The notes below the pieces were generated by a model. It had not been told where the DNA came from and made no database searches. It saw only the letters and a list, made by a program, of their open reading frames with translations. DNA of 6,592 nucleotides, from NCBI GenBank assembly GCA_903872555.1, contig CAIQLE010000360.1, forward strand, positions 1 to 6,592. The letters are read 5' to 3'. Made by a program: the position numbers and the translations under genes. Positions 1 through 6,592 of the stretch are shown in pieces. This stretch comes from an uncultured bacterium. Its GTDB lineage: Bacteria; Pseudomonadota; Gammaproteobacteria; Burkholderiales; Burkholderiaceae_D. Positions within the stretch are counted from its first letter, which is position 1. Every line of letters starts with the position of its first letter.

Positions 1-654
1 GGCAAACAGGTCTGCCTCAAATTTAGGCAGCTGGCCCGTGCCGCGCAGGCTGTCTGCATTCACGATGTACGGTGTGTAGCACTCGGTATAACCATGCTCT
101 GCGGTGTGGGTGTCGAGCATGAACTGCGCAAGCGCCCGATGCAGGCGGGCGATGCCGCCCTTCATGACGGAGAAACGTGAGCCGGTCAGTTTGGCAGCGA
201 CATCAAAATCCAGCCCAAAACCTGCGCCCAGATCAACGTGATCTTTGACTTCAAAATCATAGGCCTTGGGTGTGCCGACTTTGCGTAGTTCGACGTTGCC
301 GGCCTCATCCTGCCCGAGTGGGACAGATTCGTGCGGCACATTTGGAATGGCCAGCATGAATTCAGATACCTGATGCTGAATCAGCTCCAGTTTCTCGGCC
401 GAGGCTTTGAGTTCATCTGCAATGCCGGCGACTTGCGCCATCACCGCCGTGCTGTCCTCGCCCTTGCCTTTCAGGATGCCGATCTGCTTGGAGAGCGAAT
501 TGCGCTGTGCCTGCAGTTCTTCGGTGCGCATCTGCAGCGCTTTGCGCTCAGACTCCAGCGTGTTGAAAAAATCGACGTCAAGTTTGAACTTGCGCTGTGC
601 CAGTCGGGCGGCGACGGCGGCGATGTCTTTGCGTAGCAGTTGTATGTCGATCAT
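1..654 (-). CDS. serS: Seryl-tRNA synthetase, N-terminal half (cut by window edge)
   Basis: This cytoplasmic class II aminoacyl-tRNA synthetase charges tRNA-Ser (and tRNA-Sec) with serine using ATP. The reading frame opens with [10 protein letters not shown] at the ATG at 652-654 and stays open for 218 codons to the left edge. That is about half of the usual 430 or so residues, so the ATP-binding motifs 2 and 3 lie outside. Residues about 27-100 are charged and heptad-like and form the long antiparallel coiled-coil arm that grips the tRNA-Ser variable arm. The catalytic domain begins near residue 125 ([18 protein letters not shown]). The motif 1 helix and strand fall around residues 166-198, with the conserved proline at 195, followed by the family signature GTGQLPKF at 205-212. 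No strong Shine-Dalgarno sequence precedes the ATG. The gene lies 71 bases downstream of rarA in the same direction. No frameshift or missing key residue is visible in the part present. Confidence 0.97.
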   Translation of the reverse strand, partial: MIDIQLLRKDIAAVAARLAQRKFKLDVDFFNTLESERKALQMRTEELQAQRNSLSKQIGILKGKGEDSTAVMAQVAGIADELKASAEKLELIQHQVSEFMLAIPNVPHESVPLGQDEAGNVELRKVGTPKAYDFEVKDHVDLGAGFGLDFDVAAKLTGSRFSVMKGGIARLHRALAQFMLDTHTAEHGYTECYTPYIVNADSLRGTGQLPKFEADLFA

Positions 655-692
655 GTGGAAAAGGGCTTAGCAGTAATAAGGACGAAGTGTGA

Positions 693-722
693 ATTGTACC
701 AAGCAGGCACGGCTGGCTTTAA
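693..722 (-). promoter_or_regulatory. Possible sigma70-type promoter for serS
   Basis: Read on the minus strand, the rarA-serS gap contains TGGTACAAT, an extended -10 element (TGn followed by TACAAT, a 5/6 match, at 693-698). A weak -35-like TTAAAG (717-722, 3/6) lies 18 bases upstream of it. Transcription would start near 686, giving a leader of about 30 bases before the serS ATG. No rho-independent terminator is visible between rarA and serS, so read-through from the ftsK-lolA-rarA unit is also possible. The call rests on motif match alone. Confidence 0.35.
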
Positions 723-725
723 GGC

Positions 726-2024
726 TCATGACTTCTTAGCATTGGATCGCGCATCCTGATCCAGGCCGCGCAGATAAGCTAGCTTGTCAGCAATTTTAGA
801 TTCCAGACCTCGGGACGTCGGCTGATACCAGCCCGGCTCACCTAAACCTTCAGGCAAATAAGTCTCACCTGCCGCATAGGCATCCGGTTCATCATGAGCG
901 TAGCGATATAGCTTGCCATAGCCCAGCTCTTTCATGAGACGGGTCGGTGCATTGCGCAAATGCTCGGGAACAGGACGGGACGCGTCTTTGGCGATGAAGG
1001 CACGCACGGCATTGTAGGCGTTGTAGACCGCATTCGACTTGGCTGCACAGGCCAGATAGACCGCGGCTTCAGCCAGCGCTAGCTCACCTTCCGGTGAGCC
1101 CAGACGTTCATAGGTTTCTGCAGCATCCAGCGTCAGACGCAGGGCGCGCGGATCAGCCAGCCCTATGTCTTCGGAGGCCATGCGTATCAGCCGGCGTGAC
1201 AGATAGCGCGGATCTGCGCCACCGTCGAGCATGCGCACCAGCCAGTACAGTGCGGCATCGGGATTGGAGCCACGCACTGATTTATGCAGTGCGGAGATCT
1301 GGTCGTAAAAAGCATCGCCGCCTTTATCAAAACGACGCAGGGCATCGCCCAGACTTTCTTTCAGCAATTCACTATCAATGGCCAGCGATTTTTTTAATGT
1401 CGCTGCGCGCAGCACGATCTCAATATTGTTCAGCAGTTTTCTGCCATCACCATCAGCACTGGCCACCAGCGTCGCTCTGGCCTCATCGGTAATGCTGATA
1501 CCAGCCCCATCCATGGCCAGTGCACGCTCAACCAAATGCGACAGATCTTCATCCGTCAGCGATTTGAGCACATAGACGGCTGCGCGCGAAAGCAATGCGC
1601 CATTCACTTCAAAGGAAGGATTCTCGGTGGTGGCGCCAATAAAAGTGAACAGGCCGCTTTCTACGTGGGGCAGAAAAGCATCTTGCTGGCTTTTATTAAA
1701 GCGATGAACTTCATCGACAAACAAGATGGTCTTGCGTCCTGAGTTCGCCTTGAGTACTTGGGCTCTTTCAACGGCTTCACGTATATCTTTCACGCCCGAG
1801 AGCACGGCAGACAAGGCAATGAATTCTGCATTGAAGCCCTGCGCCATCAGGCGCGCTAATGTGGTCTTGCCGACGCCGGGCGGGCCCCACAGAATCATGG
1901 AGTGGGGCTGGCCTAAAGCAAAGGCCACACTCAGTGGCTTACCGGCGCCCAGCACATGCTGCTGGCCTATAACTTCATCAAGAGTGGCGGGGCGCAGGCG
2001 CTCGGCCAGTGGAATGGCGCTCAT
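726..2024 (-). CDS. rarA: Replication-associated recombination protein A (RarA/MgsA, AAA+ ATPase)
   Basis: RarA is a cytoplasmic AAA+ ATPase of the clamp-loader-like RarA/Mgs1/WRNIP1 family. It forms tetramers, interacts with SSB and acts at stalled or collapsed replication forks. The 432-residue length is normal. Visible motifs are Walker A GPPGVGKT at 47-54, Walker [11 protein letters not shown] at 100-109 (D104, E105), sensor 1 GATTENPSF at 130-138, the arginine-finger region LLSRA (R147), and the sensor 2 region GDGRKLLNN at 193-200 and just after. The C-terminal part carries family hallmarks: [15 protein letters not shown] (249-262), [19 protein letters not shown] (271-289) in the tetramerisation region, and [15 protein letters not shown] (356-370). 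The ATG at 2022-2024 places [21 protein letters not shown] exactly as expected for the family. It lies only 3 bases after the lolA stop (TAAGCCATG) and has no clear Shine-Dalgarno sequence, so translational coupling or re-initiation from lolA is likely. Confidence 0.97.
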   Translation of the reverse strand: MSAIPLAERLRPATLDEVIGQQHVLGAGKPLSVAFALGQPHSMILWGPPGVGKTTLARLMAQGFNAEFIALSAVLSGVKDIREAVERAQVLKANSGRKTILFVDEVHRFNKSQQDAFLPHVESGLFTFIGATTENPSFEVNGALLSRAAVYVLKSLTDEDLSHLVERALAMDGAGISITDEARATLVASADGDGRKLLNNIEIVLRAATLKKSLAIDSELLKESLGDALRRFDKGGDAFYDQISALHKSVRGSNPDAALYWLVRMLDGGADPRYLSRRLIRMASEDIGLADPRALRLTLDAAETYERLGSPEGELALAEAAVYLACAAKSNAVYNAYNAVRAFIAKDASRPVPEHLRNAPTRLMKELGYGKLYRYAHDEPDAYAAGETYLPEGLGEPGWYQPTSRGLESKIADKLAYLRGLDQDARSNAKKS

Positions 2025-2027
2025 GGC

Positions 2028-2687
2028 TTATTGTCGCAACAGGTCGGCGCCCTTGGGCATCACGAAATGAAACGCGTTAGGCGAGAGAGAAAGATTGGTA
2101 TCGAATTTAGTGAAGGACAGCAAAGATACCTGACCAAAGCTGTCACGCAGTTCCATAGCAACGGGCAAGCCGCCTTTCAGGCCTATGCCAATTTTTTCAA
2201 ATTGCGTATCTTTGTTTTTCGGGACGGCCTGTAACCACTCTATGCCGTCACGCACACCGGCTTCTGACAAGCTGAAGTTTTTTTCGAGATCATTGCTGCC
2301 AAACAGAATAGCTGCCGGTGAAGCACCGATCGCATCGCCCAGCAATCTCACCGTGACTTGATTCAGATCTTTGTCATGGATGTACAGCTTCTCGCCATCG
2401 GACTGAAGCACTTGCTCATAGGGTTTTTGGTAAATCCATATGAATTTTCCAGGCCGCGCAAACTGAAAGCTGCCATTCGCCGCATTCGATGTATGCAGCT
2501 TGCCGCCCTCTTCCCTCACCATGCGCTGAGTAAATTCACCCTTTGCATTTTTGGTGCCAGCCACAAAACTCTTGAATTGCTCCAGCGCCGATGCTTGCGC
2601 CAGCACGGGCATGAGTAGCGCAGACGCGACCAGAGCCAGCGCGGACAGCAGGGAATGATTACGTGCGGGCATAGGCGTAGTAGGCAA
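2028..2687 (-). CDS. lolA: Outer-membrane lipoprotein carrier protein LolA (periplasmic chaperone)
   Basis: LolA takes mature lipoproteins released by the LolCDE ABC transporter at the inner membrane, carries them across the periplasm in its hydrophobic cavity and hands them to LolB. The N-terminus is a Sec signal peptide: a positively charged start (ARNH), a hydrophobic core of about residues 13-29 and an ASA-type signal peptidase I site near residues 32-34. The mature part is about 185 residues, normal for LolA. Family sequence includes GEFTQRM (50-56), ARPGKFIWIYQKPYEQ (77-92) and DGEKLYIHDKDLNQVTVR (97-114). R78 in the ARP motif corresponds to the functionally important R43 of mature E. 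coli LolA. The longest frame starts with TTG (2685-2687). An in-frame ATG at 2670-2672 gives a 214-residue product with an intact signal peptide. A purine-rich stretch (AAAGAAAAAGA) sits close to the TTG, so the TTG start cannot be dismissed. Confidence 0.96.
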   Translation of the reverse strand: MPTTPMPARNHSLLSALALVASALLMPVLAQASALEQFKSFVAGTKNAKGEFTQRMVREEGGKLHTSNAANGSFQFARPGKFIWIYQKPYEQVLQSDGEKLYIHDKDLNQVTVRLLGDAIGASPAAILFGSNDLEKNFSLSEAGVRDGIEWLQAVPKNKDTQFEKIGIGLKGGLPVAMELRDSFGQVSLLSFTKFDTNLSLSPNAFHFVMPKGADLLRQ

Positions 2688-2732
2688 GGTCTTTTTCTTT
2701 ATGAGATCGTATTGAGTCTTCAGTCGTGAGTT

Positions 2733-2748
2733 CTGATGGCTGATGGCT
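2733..2748. repeat. Short tandem repeat, CTGATGG x 2 plus CT
   Basis: Two perfect adjacent copies of CTGATGG are followed by the first two bases of a third, immediately downstream of the ftsK stop codon in the 63-base ftsK-lolA gap. The repeat is too short to assign a role. No terminator hairpin or convincing promoter is visible in the rest of this gap, which fits co-transcription of ftsK and lolA. Confidence 0.6.
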
Positions 2749-2750
2749 AT

Positions 2751-5120
2751 TTACTCTTGATTCGTATTCGGCACCAAAATTTCACGGTTGCCATTCGATT
2801 GCATAGGCGAAACGATACCGCTTTGTTCCATTTGTTCCAAAAGGCGTGCTGCACGGTTGTAGCCTATGCGTAAATGACGCTGCACCAATGAGATGGAAGC
2901 ACGGCGATTTTTCAGCACAATGCCGACCGCCTGATCGTACATAGGATCCGCTTCGCCGCTAGGCGCACCTACTGCACCTGGTTCAGCGCCGTCTTCAGCC
3001 ACACCGCCTTCGAGTATGCCTTCAATGTAGTTAGGCTCACCTTGTGATTTCAGATGATCCACCACGCGGTGCACTTCTTCATCCGACACAAAGGCACCGT
3101 GCACGCGCACAGGCATACCGGTACCGGGTGGCATGTAAAGCATGTCGCCCATACCGAGCAAGGCTTCTGCGCCCATCTGGTCGAGAATCGTGCGTGAATC
3201 AATTTTGCTGCTCACCTGAAAGGCGATACGGGTAGGAATATTGGCCTTGATCAGACCGGTAATCACGTCCACCGATGGGCGCTGCGTCGCAAGTATCAGA
3301 TGTATGCCGGCTGCACGCGCTTTCTGGGCGATACGTGCAATCAGTTCTTCTACCTTCTTACCCACCACCATCATCAGATCGGCCAGCTCATCAATGATGA
3401 TGACGATGGTCGGCAGTTTTTCCAATGGCTCGGGCGCATCGGGTGTGAGACTGAAAGGATTCGGAATTTTTTCTTCTTTTTTATCCGCGTCCGTAATTTT
3501 CTGGTTGTAGCCCGCAAGATTACGCACACCCAGCTTGGACATCAGCCGGTAGCGACGTTCCATTTCATTCACAGCCCAGTTCAGCGCATGGCCAGCCTGC
3601 CGCATATCTGTCACGACGGGCGCGAGCAAATGCGGAATGCCTTCGTAAATGGACAGCTCCAGCATCTTGGGGTCAATCAGAATCAGGCGTACTTGATTCG
3701 GATCAGCCTTATACAACAGCGACAAAATGGTGGCATTGATGCCGACGGATTTACCGGAGCCGGTCGTGCCTGCCACCAGCAAGTGCGGCATCTTGGCCAG
3801 ATCAGCTACCACGGGATTACCGGCAATATCTTTACCCAGACCTATGGTGAGCAGGGAATGATTGTCGTTATAAACCTTGGAGCCCACAATCTCGGACAGG
3901 CGCACGATCTGACGCTTGGGATTGGGCAGCTCCAGACCCATGTAGTTCTTGCCGGGGATAGTTTCGACCACGCGTATGGAAGTCAGCGACAGTGCGCGCG
4001 CCAGATCGCGCGCAAGGTTGACGATCTGACTGCCCTTGACACCGGTTGCAGGCTCAATCTCATAGCGCGTCACTACAGGGCCGGGGTAAGCGGCAACGAC
4101 TTTGACTTCCACACCAAAATCGGAAAGTTTTTTCTCAATCAGGCGGCTGATAAATTCCAGTGTCTCAACCGGCACGGTCTCTTGTTCTACCGGCGGATCA
4201 TCCAGCAAACTCAAAGGAGGCAGATTGGTGTCTGGCATATCCAGAAAGAGCGAGACTTGTTTTTCTTTTTCTACGCGCTCTGAGCGCGGTACGCTGACCA
4301 TTTGCGGTGCAATGTGGATGGGGGTAGCTTCGACGATGCGCGCGCGTTCCTGAACCACAACGACTTCGCGCTTGACCACCGCTTCCTGACCGATCTTGCG
4401 ATCCTGACGGGCGGTATACATAGCCATGGCCCACTGCGCAAAATTCTCTAAGGCACCGCCCAGCTTCTCTGCAACCGCCATCCAAGACACATGAAAGCAG
4501 AGGCTAAAGCCTAGACCAAACAAGGTCAGCAGAATCAGGGTTGCGCCGTTAAAACCAAACACACGCTGCGACATGCCGCCAAATAATTCGCCCAGCACAC
4601 CACCGGGGTCACGTGGCAATTGCACCTTCATGGAATACATGCGCACGAATTCAAGGCTGGAGCTGCCCAGCACCAGCAGCACAAAACCGCCGGCCCGTAT
4701 GCCAAATTCAAATCGATGCGGTTTTTCGGGCAGCTTTTTCAATAGGAAGCGCTGCGCCAGCTGTCGGTAGCTGACCCAGACCGAGGCCATCAGGGCAACA
4801 CAGAACCACCAGGCAGAGAAACCAAACACGTACAGCATGAGATCGGCCAGCCAGGCACCGGCCGAACCACCCCAGTTGGTCGGTCTGGGGCCCATACCGG
4901 CATGGGACCAGCCAGAGTCACCGGGGGCGTAGGTGTACAGGACTAGCGTCAAATAAACGCAAAGTACGGCAAAAAAGACCCAGCGCGCCTCGGACAGCAA
5001 GCGGATCAGGCGATTCGGCAAGGGATCGGGCGGCGGCGCAGGCGGCGTGCGGGTATAGGTCGAGCTGTTTCGGGTCATGTGTGGGGCGAGGTTCTGAGGG
5101 GCTCTGAAGCCGTCCTTCAC
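2751..5120 (-). CDS. ftsK: DNA translocase FtsK (chromosome segregation at the division septum)
   Basis: FtsK is an inner-membrane, septum-localised hexameric ATPase that pumps DNA towards dif and activates XerCD to resolve chromosome dimers. From the GTG start (789 residues), hydrophobic segments lie at about 46-64, 88-115, 143-158 and 192-212, the usual four-helix FtsKN anchor. A linker of only about 100 residues follows (about 213-315), against roughly 600 in E. coli. The alpha/beta motor holds Walker A GTTGSGKS (451-458), Walker [10 protein letters not shown] (571-579, D577/E578) and the conserved [19 protein letters not shown] (611-629). The C-terminal gamma winged-helix domain spans about 727-789 ([20 protein letters not shown], 739-758) and reads KOPS sequences and XerD. 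The start is uncertain: GTG at 5118-5120 gives the longest frame, and ATG at 5076-5078 ([13 protein letters not shown], 775 residues) is a good alternative. Neither has a Shine-Dalgarno sequence. It is the first gene of the ftsK-lolA-rarA unit and diverges from trxB. Confidence 0.97.
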   Translation of the reverse strand: MKDGFRAPQNLAPHMTRNSSTYTRTPPAPPPDPLPNRLIRLLSEARWVFFAVLCVYLTLVLYTYAPGDSGWSHAGMGPRPTNWGGSAGAWLADLMLYVFGFSAWWFCVALMASVWVSYRQLAQRFLLKKLPEKPHRFEFGIRAGGFVLLVLGSSSLEFVRMYSMKVQLPRDPGGVLGELFGGMSQRVFGFNGATLILLTLFGLGFSLCFHVSWMAVAEKLGGALENFAQWAMAMYTARQDRKIGQEAVVKREVVVVQERARIVEATPIHIAPQMVSVPRSERVEKEKQVSLFLDMPDTNLPPLSLLDDPPVEQETVPVETLEFISRLIEKKLSDFGVEVKVVAAYPGPVVTRYEIEPATGVKGSQIVNLARDLARALSLTSIRVVETIPGKNYMGLELPNPKRQIVRLSEIVGSKVYNDNHSLLTIGLGKDIAGNPVVADLAKMPHLLVAGTTGSGKSVGINATILSLLYKADPNQVRLILIDPKMLELSIYEGIPHLLAPVVTDMRQAGHALNWAVNEMERRYRLMSKLGVRNLAGYNQKITDADKKEEKIPNPFSLTPDAPEPLEKLPTIVIIIDELADLMMVVGKKVEELIARIAQKARAAGIHLILATQRPSVDVITGLIKANIPTRIAFQVSSKIDSRTILDQMGAEALLGMGDMLYMPPGTGMPVRVHGAFVSDEEVHRVVDHLKSQGEPNYIEGILEGGVAEDGAEPGAVGAPSGEADPMYDQAVGIVLKNRRASISLVQRHLRIGYNRAARLLEQMEQSGIVSPMQSNGNREILVPNTNQE

Positions 5121-5132
5121 TTCAACTATAAT
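5104..5132 (+). promoter_or_regulatory. Predicted sigma70-type promoter for trxB
   Basis: A perfect TATAAT -10 hexamer at 5127-5132 is preceded, after the optimal 17-base spacer, by CTGAAG (5104-5109), which shares the central TGA of TTGACA. Transcription would start near 5139 and give trxB a leader of about 190 bases. The -35 element lies inside the ftsK frame if ftsK starts at GTG 5120. On the opposite strand the same AT-rich block reads TATAGT (5130 to 5125), a possible -10 for ftsK, but it has no recognisable -35. Support is motif match and position only. Confidence 0.45.
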
Positions 5133-5178
5133 TTAGTGCACTGAGCTAGGTTTTCGCCCAAGAAAAGCGAAGCTCTGA

Positions 5179-6282
<1,104 letters not shown>

Positions 6283-6333
6283 GAACGACACTGCCGCATG
6301 AGCTGATACCGCTTCCCCTTCCCACCTGCGCAT

Positions 6334-6344
6334 TAAGGAAGTGA
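6334..6344 (+). promoter_or_regulatory. Strong extended Shine-Dalgarno for the Smr-family gene
   Basis: TAAGGAAGTGA matches 10 of 11 bases of TAAGGAGGTGA, the complement of the 16S rRNA 3' end. It is the strongest ribosome-binding site seen in this window. Its core is 8 bases from the ATG at 6350, the ideal distance. A competing ATG at 6345 lies too close and reads ATG CAA TGA, so the site decides the start in favour of 6350. Confidence 0.75.
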
Positions 6345-6349
6345 ATGCA

Positions 6350-6592
6350 ATGAAAGATCTGGCTGAACTTAAAGCATTGCAAAAAAGGCTGAAGGAAGGT
6401 GCAGCGGCGGCGGCCGAAGCTGAGCGGCAGCGGCGTGAACAGGCAGAAAAAGCCGCACTTGAGGCCAATCTGTTTCGCCATTGTGTAGGCACGGTGGCAC
6501 CGCTGAAAGCACCTCCCAGCGTGACGCGGCCCACACCCCAGCCACTGCCGATGGCGCGCCAGCGCATCGCCGATGATGCAGCGGTGCTGCAA
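6350..6592 (+). CDS. Smr-domain family protein, N-terminal part (cut by window edge)
   Basis: The frame is open for 81 codons from the ATG at 6350 to the right edge. Residues 1-40 form a charged, alanine/glutamate/arginine-rich helix (MKDLAELKALQKRLKEG start, five alanines at 18-22), probably a coiled coil. LFRHCVGTVAPLK (41-53), a proline-rich stretch (54-67) and the acidic run MARQRIADDAAVL (68-80) follow. This pattern resembles, from memory, the N-terminal region of betaproteobacterial Smr/MutS2-C-like proteins, which often sit next to trxB. The Smr nuclease-type domain would lie beyond the window and is not seen, so the assignment is inferred. E. coli SmrB, a member of the Smr family, cleaves mRNA at collided ribosomes, but whether this protein shares that role cannot be judged here. 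It follows trxB by 67 bases in the same direction and has a strong Shine-Dalgarno sequence. Confidence 0.7.
   Translation, partial: MKDLAELKALQKRLKEGAAAAAEAERQRREQAEKAALEANLFRHCVGTVAPLKAPPSVTRPTPQPLPMARQRIADDAAVLQ

Noticed and set aside
331..670. Two overlapping plus-strand frames within serS
   Set aside because: Both are shadows of the serS coiled-coil region. Their protein sequences resemble nothing and there is no initiation signal.
702..722. Hairpin-like sequence after rarA (AAGC...GCTT with inner GGC/GCC pairs)
   Set aside because: The stem is interrupted by a mismatch and a wobble pair. On the minus strand, where rarA ends, no T-run follows, so it does not qualify as a rho-independent terminator.
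2688..2750. Possible separate lolA promoter in the ftsK-lolA gap (TACGAT as a -10)
   Set aside because: No acceptable -35 lies at 16-18 bases and the -10 match is only 4/6. Co-transcription with ftsK is simpler.
3300..4283. A 327-codon open frame on the plus strand, antisense to ftsK
   Set aside because: It lies wholly inside the well-supported ftsK coding sequence. Its translation shows no recognisable domain and is rich in His, Gln and Phe, as expected of an antisense frame of a real gene. No ribosome-binding site was noticed.
6316..6323. A GGGNAGGG-type KOPS match (GGGAAGGG on the minus strand) downstream of trxB
   Set aside because: About one match to such a degenerate octamer is expected by chance in a window this size. 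The KOPS sequence of this organism is also unknown, so a single hit says nothing about replication direction.

Overview
The window looks like chromosomal core sequence from a betaproteobacterium, most likely Burkholderiales and possibly the Oxalobacteraceae. This rests on the gene content and order, the protein sequences (a compact FtsK, and an Smr-family protein beside trxB), and a GC content that looks by eye to be in the mid-50s percent. The genus is inferred, not demonstrated. There is no sign of a mobile element, prophage, CRISPR array, rRNA or tRNA gene, or foreign-looking island.

Layout. The minus strand carries, in order of transcription (right to left), ftsK (2751-5120), lolA (2028-2687), rarA (726-2024) and the first half of serS (1-654, cut by the left edge). 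ftsK-lolA-rarA are tightly packed: 63 bases separate ftsK from lolA and 3 bases separate lolA from rarA. They read as one transcription unit. serS follows after 71 bases and may have its own promoter. On the plus strand, trxB (5329-6282) diverges from ftsK across a 208-base gap. It is followed after 67 bases by the start of an Smr-family gene (6350 to the right edge).

The order trxB <-> ftsK-lolA-rarA-serS matches the order known from Escherichia coli, except that E. coli has lrp between trxB and ftsK and this window does not. The genes belong to different housekeeping processes: chromosome segregation at division (FtsK), lipoprotein transport to the outer membrane (LolA), rescue of stalled replication forks (RarA), tRNA charging (SerRS) and thioredoxin reduction (TrxB). 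The grouping is therefore an old conserved neighbourhood and not a pathway.

The least ordinary part is the trxB-ftsK divergent region. It holds a good plus-strand sigma70-type promoter reaching into the annotated 5' end of ftsK, a long predicted trxB leader with a small inverted repeat and a repeated octamer, and a possible 21-codon leader ORF. The ftsK start codon is ambiguous because of this overlap. I found no convincing previously undescribed system here, and the findings are scored low accordingly.
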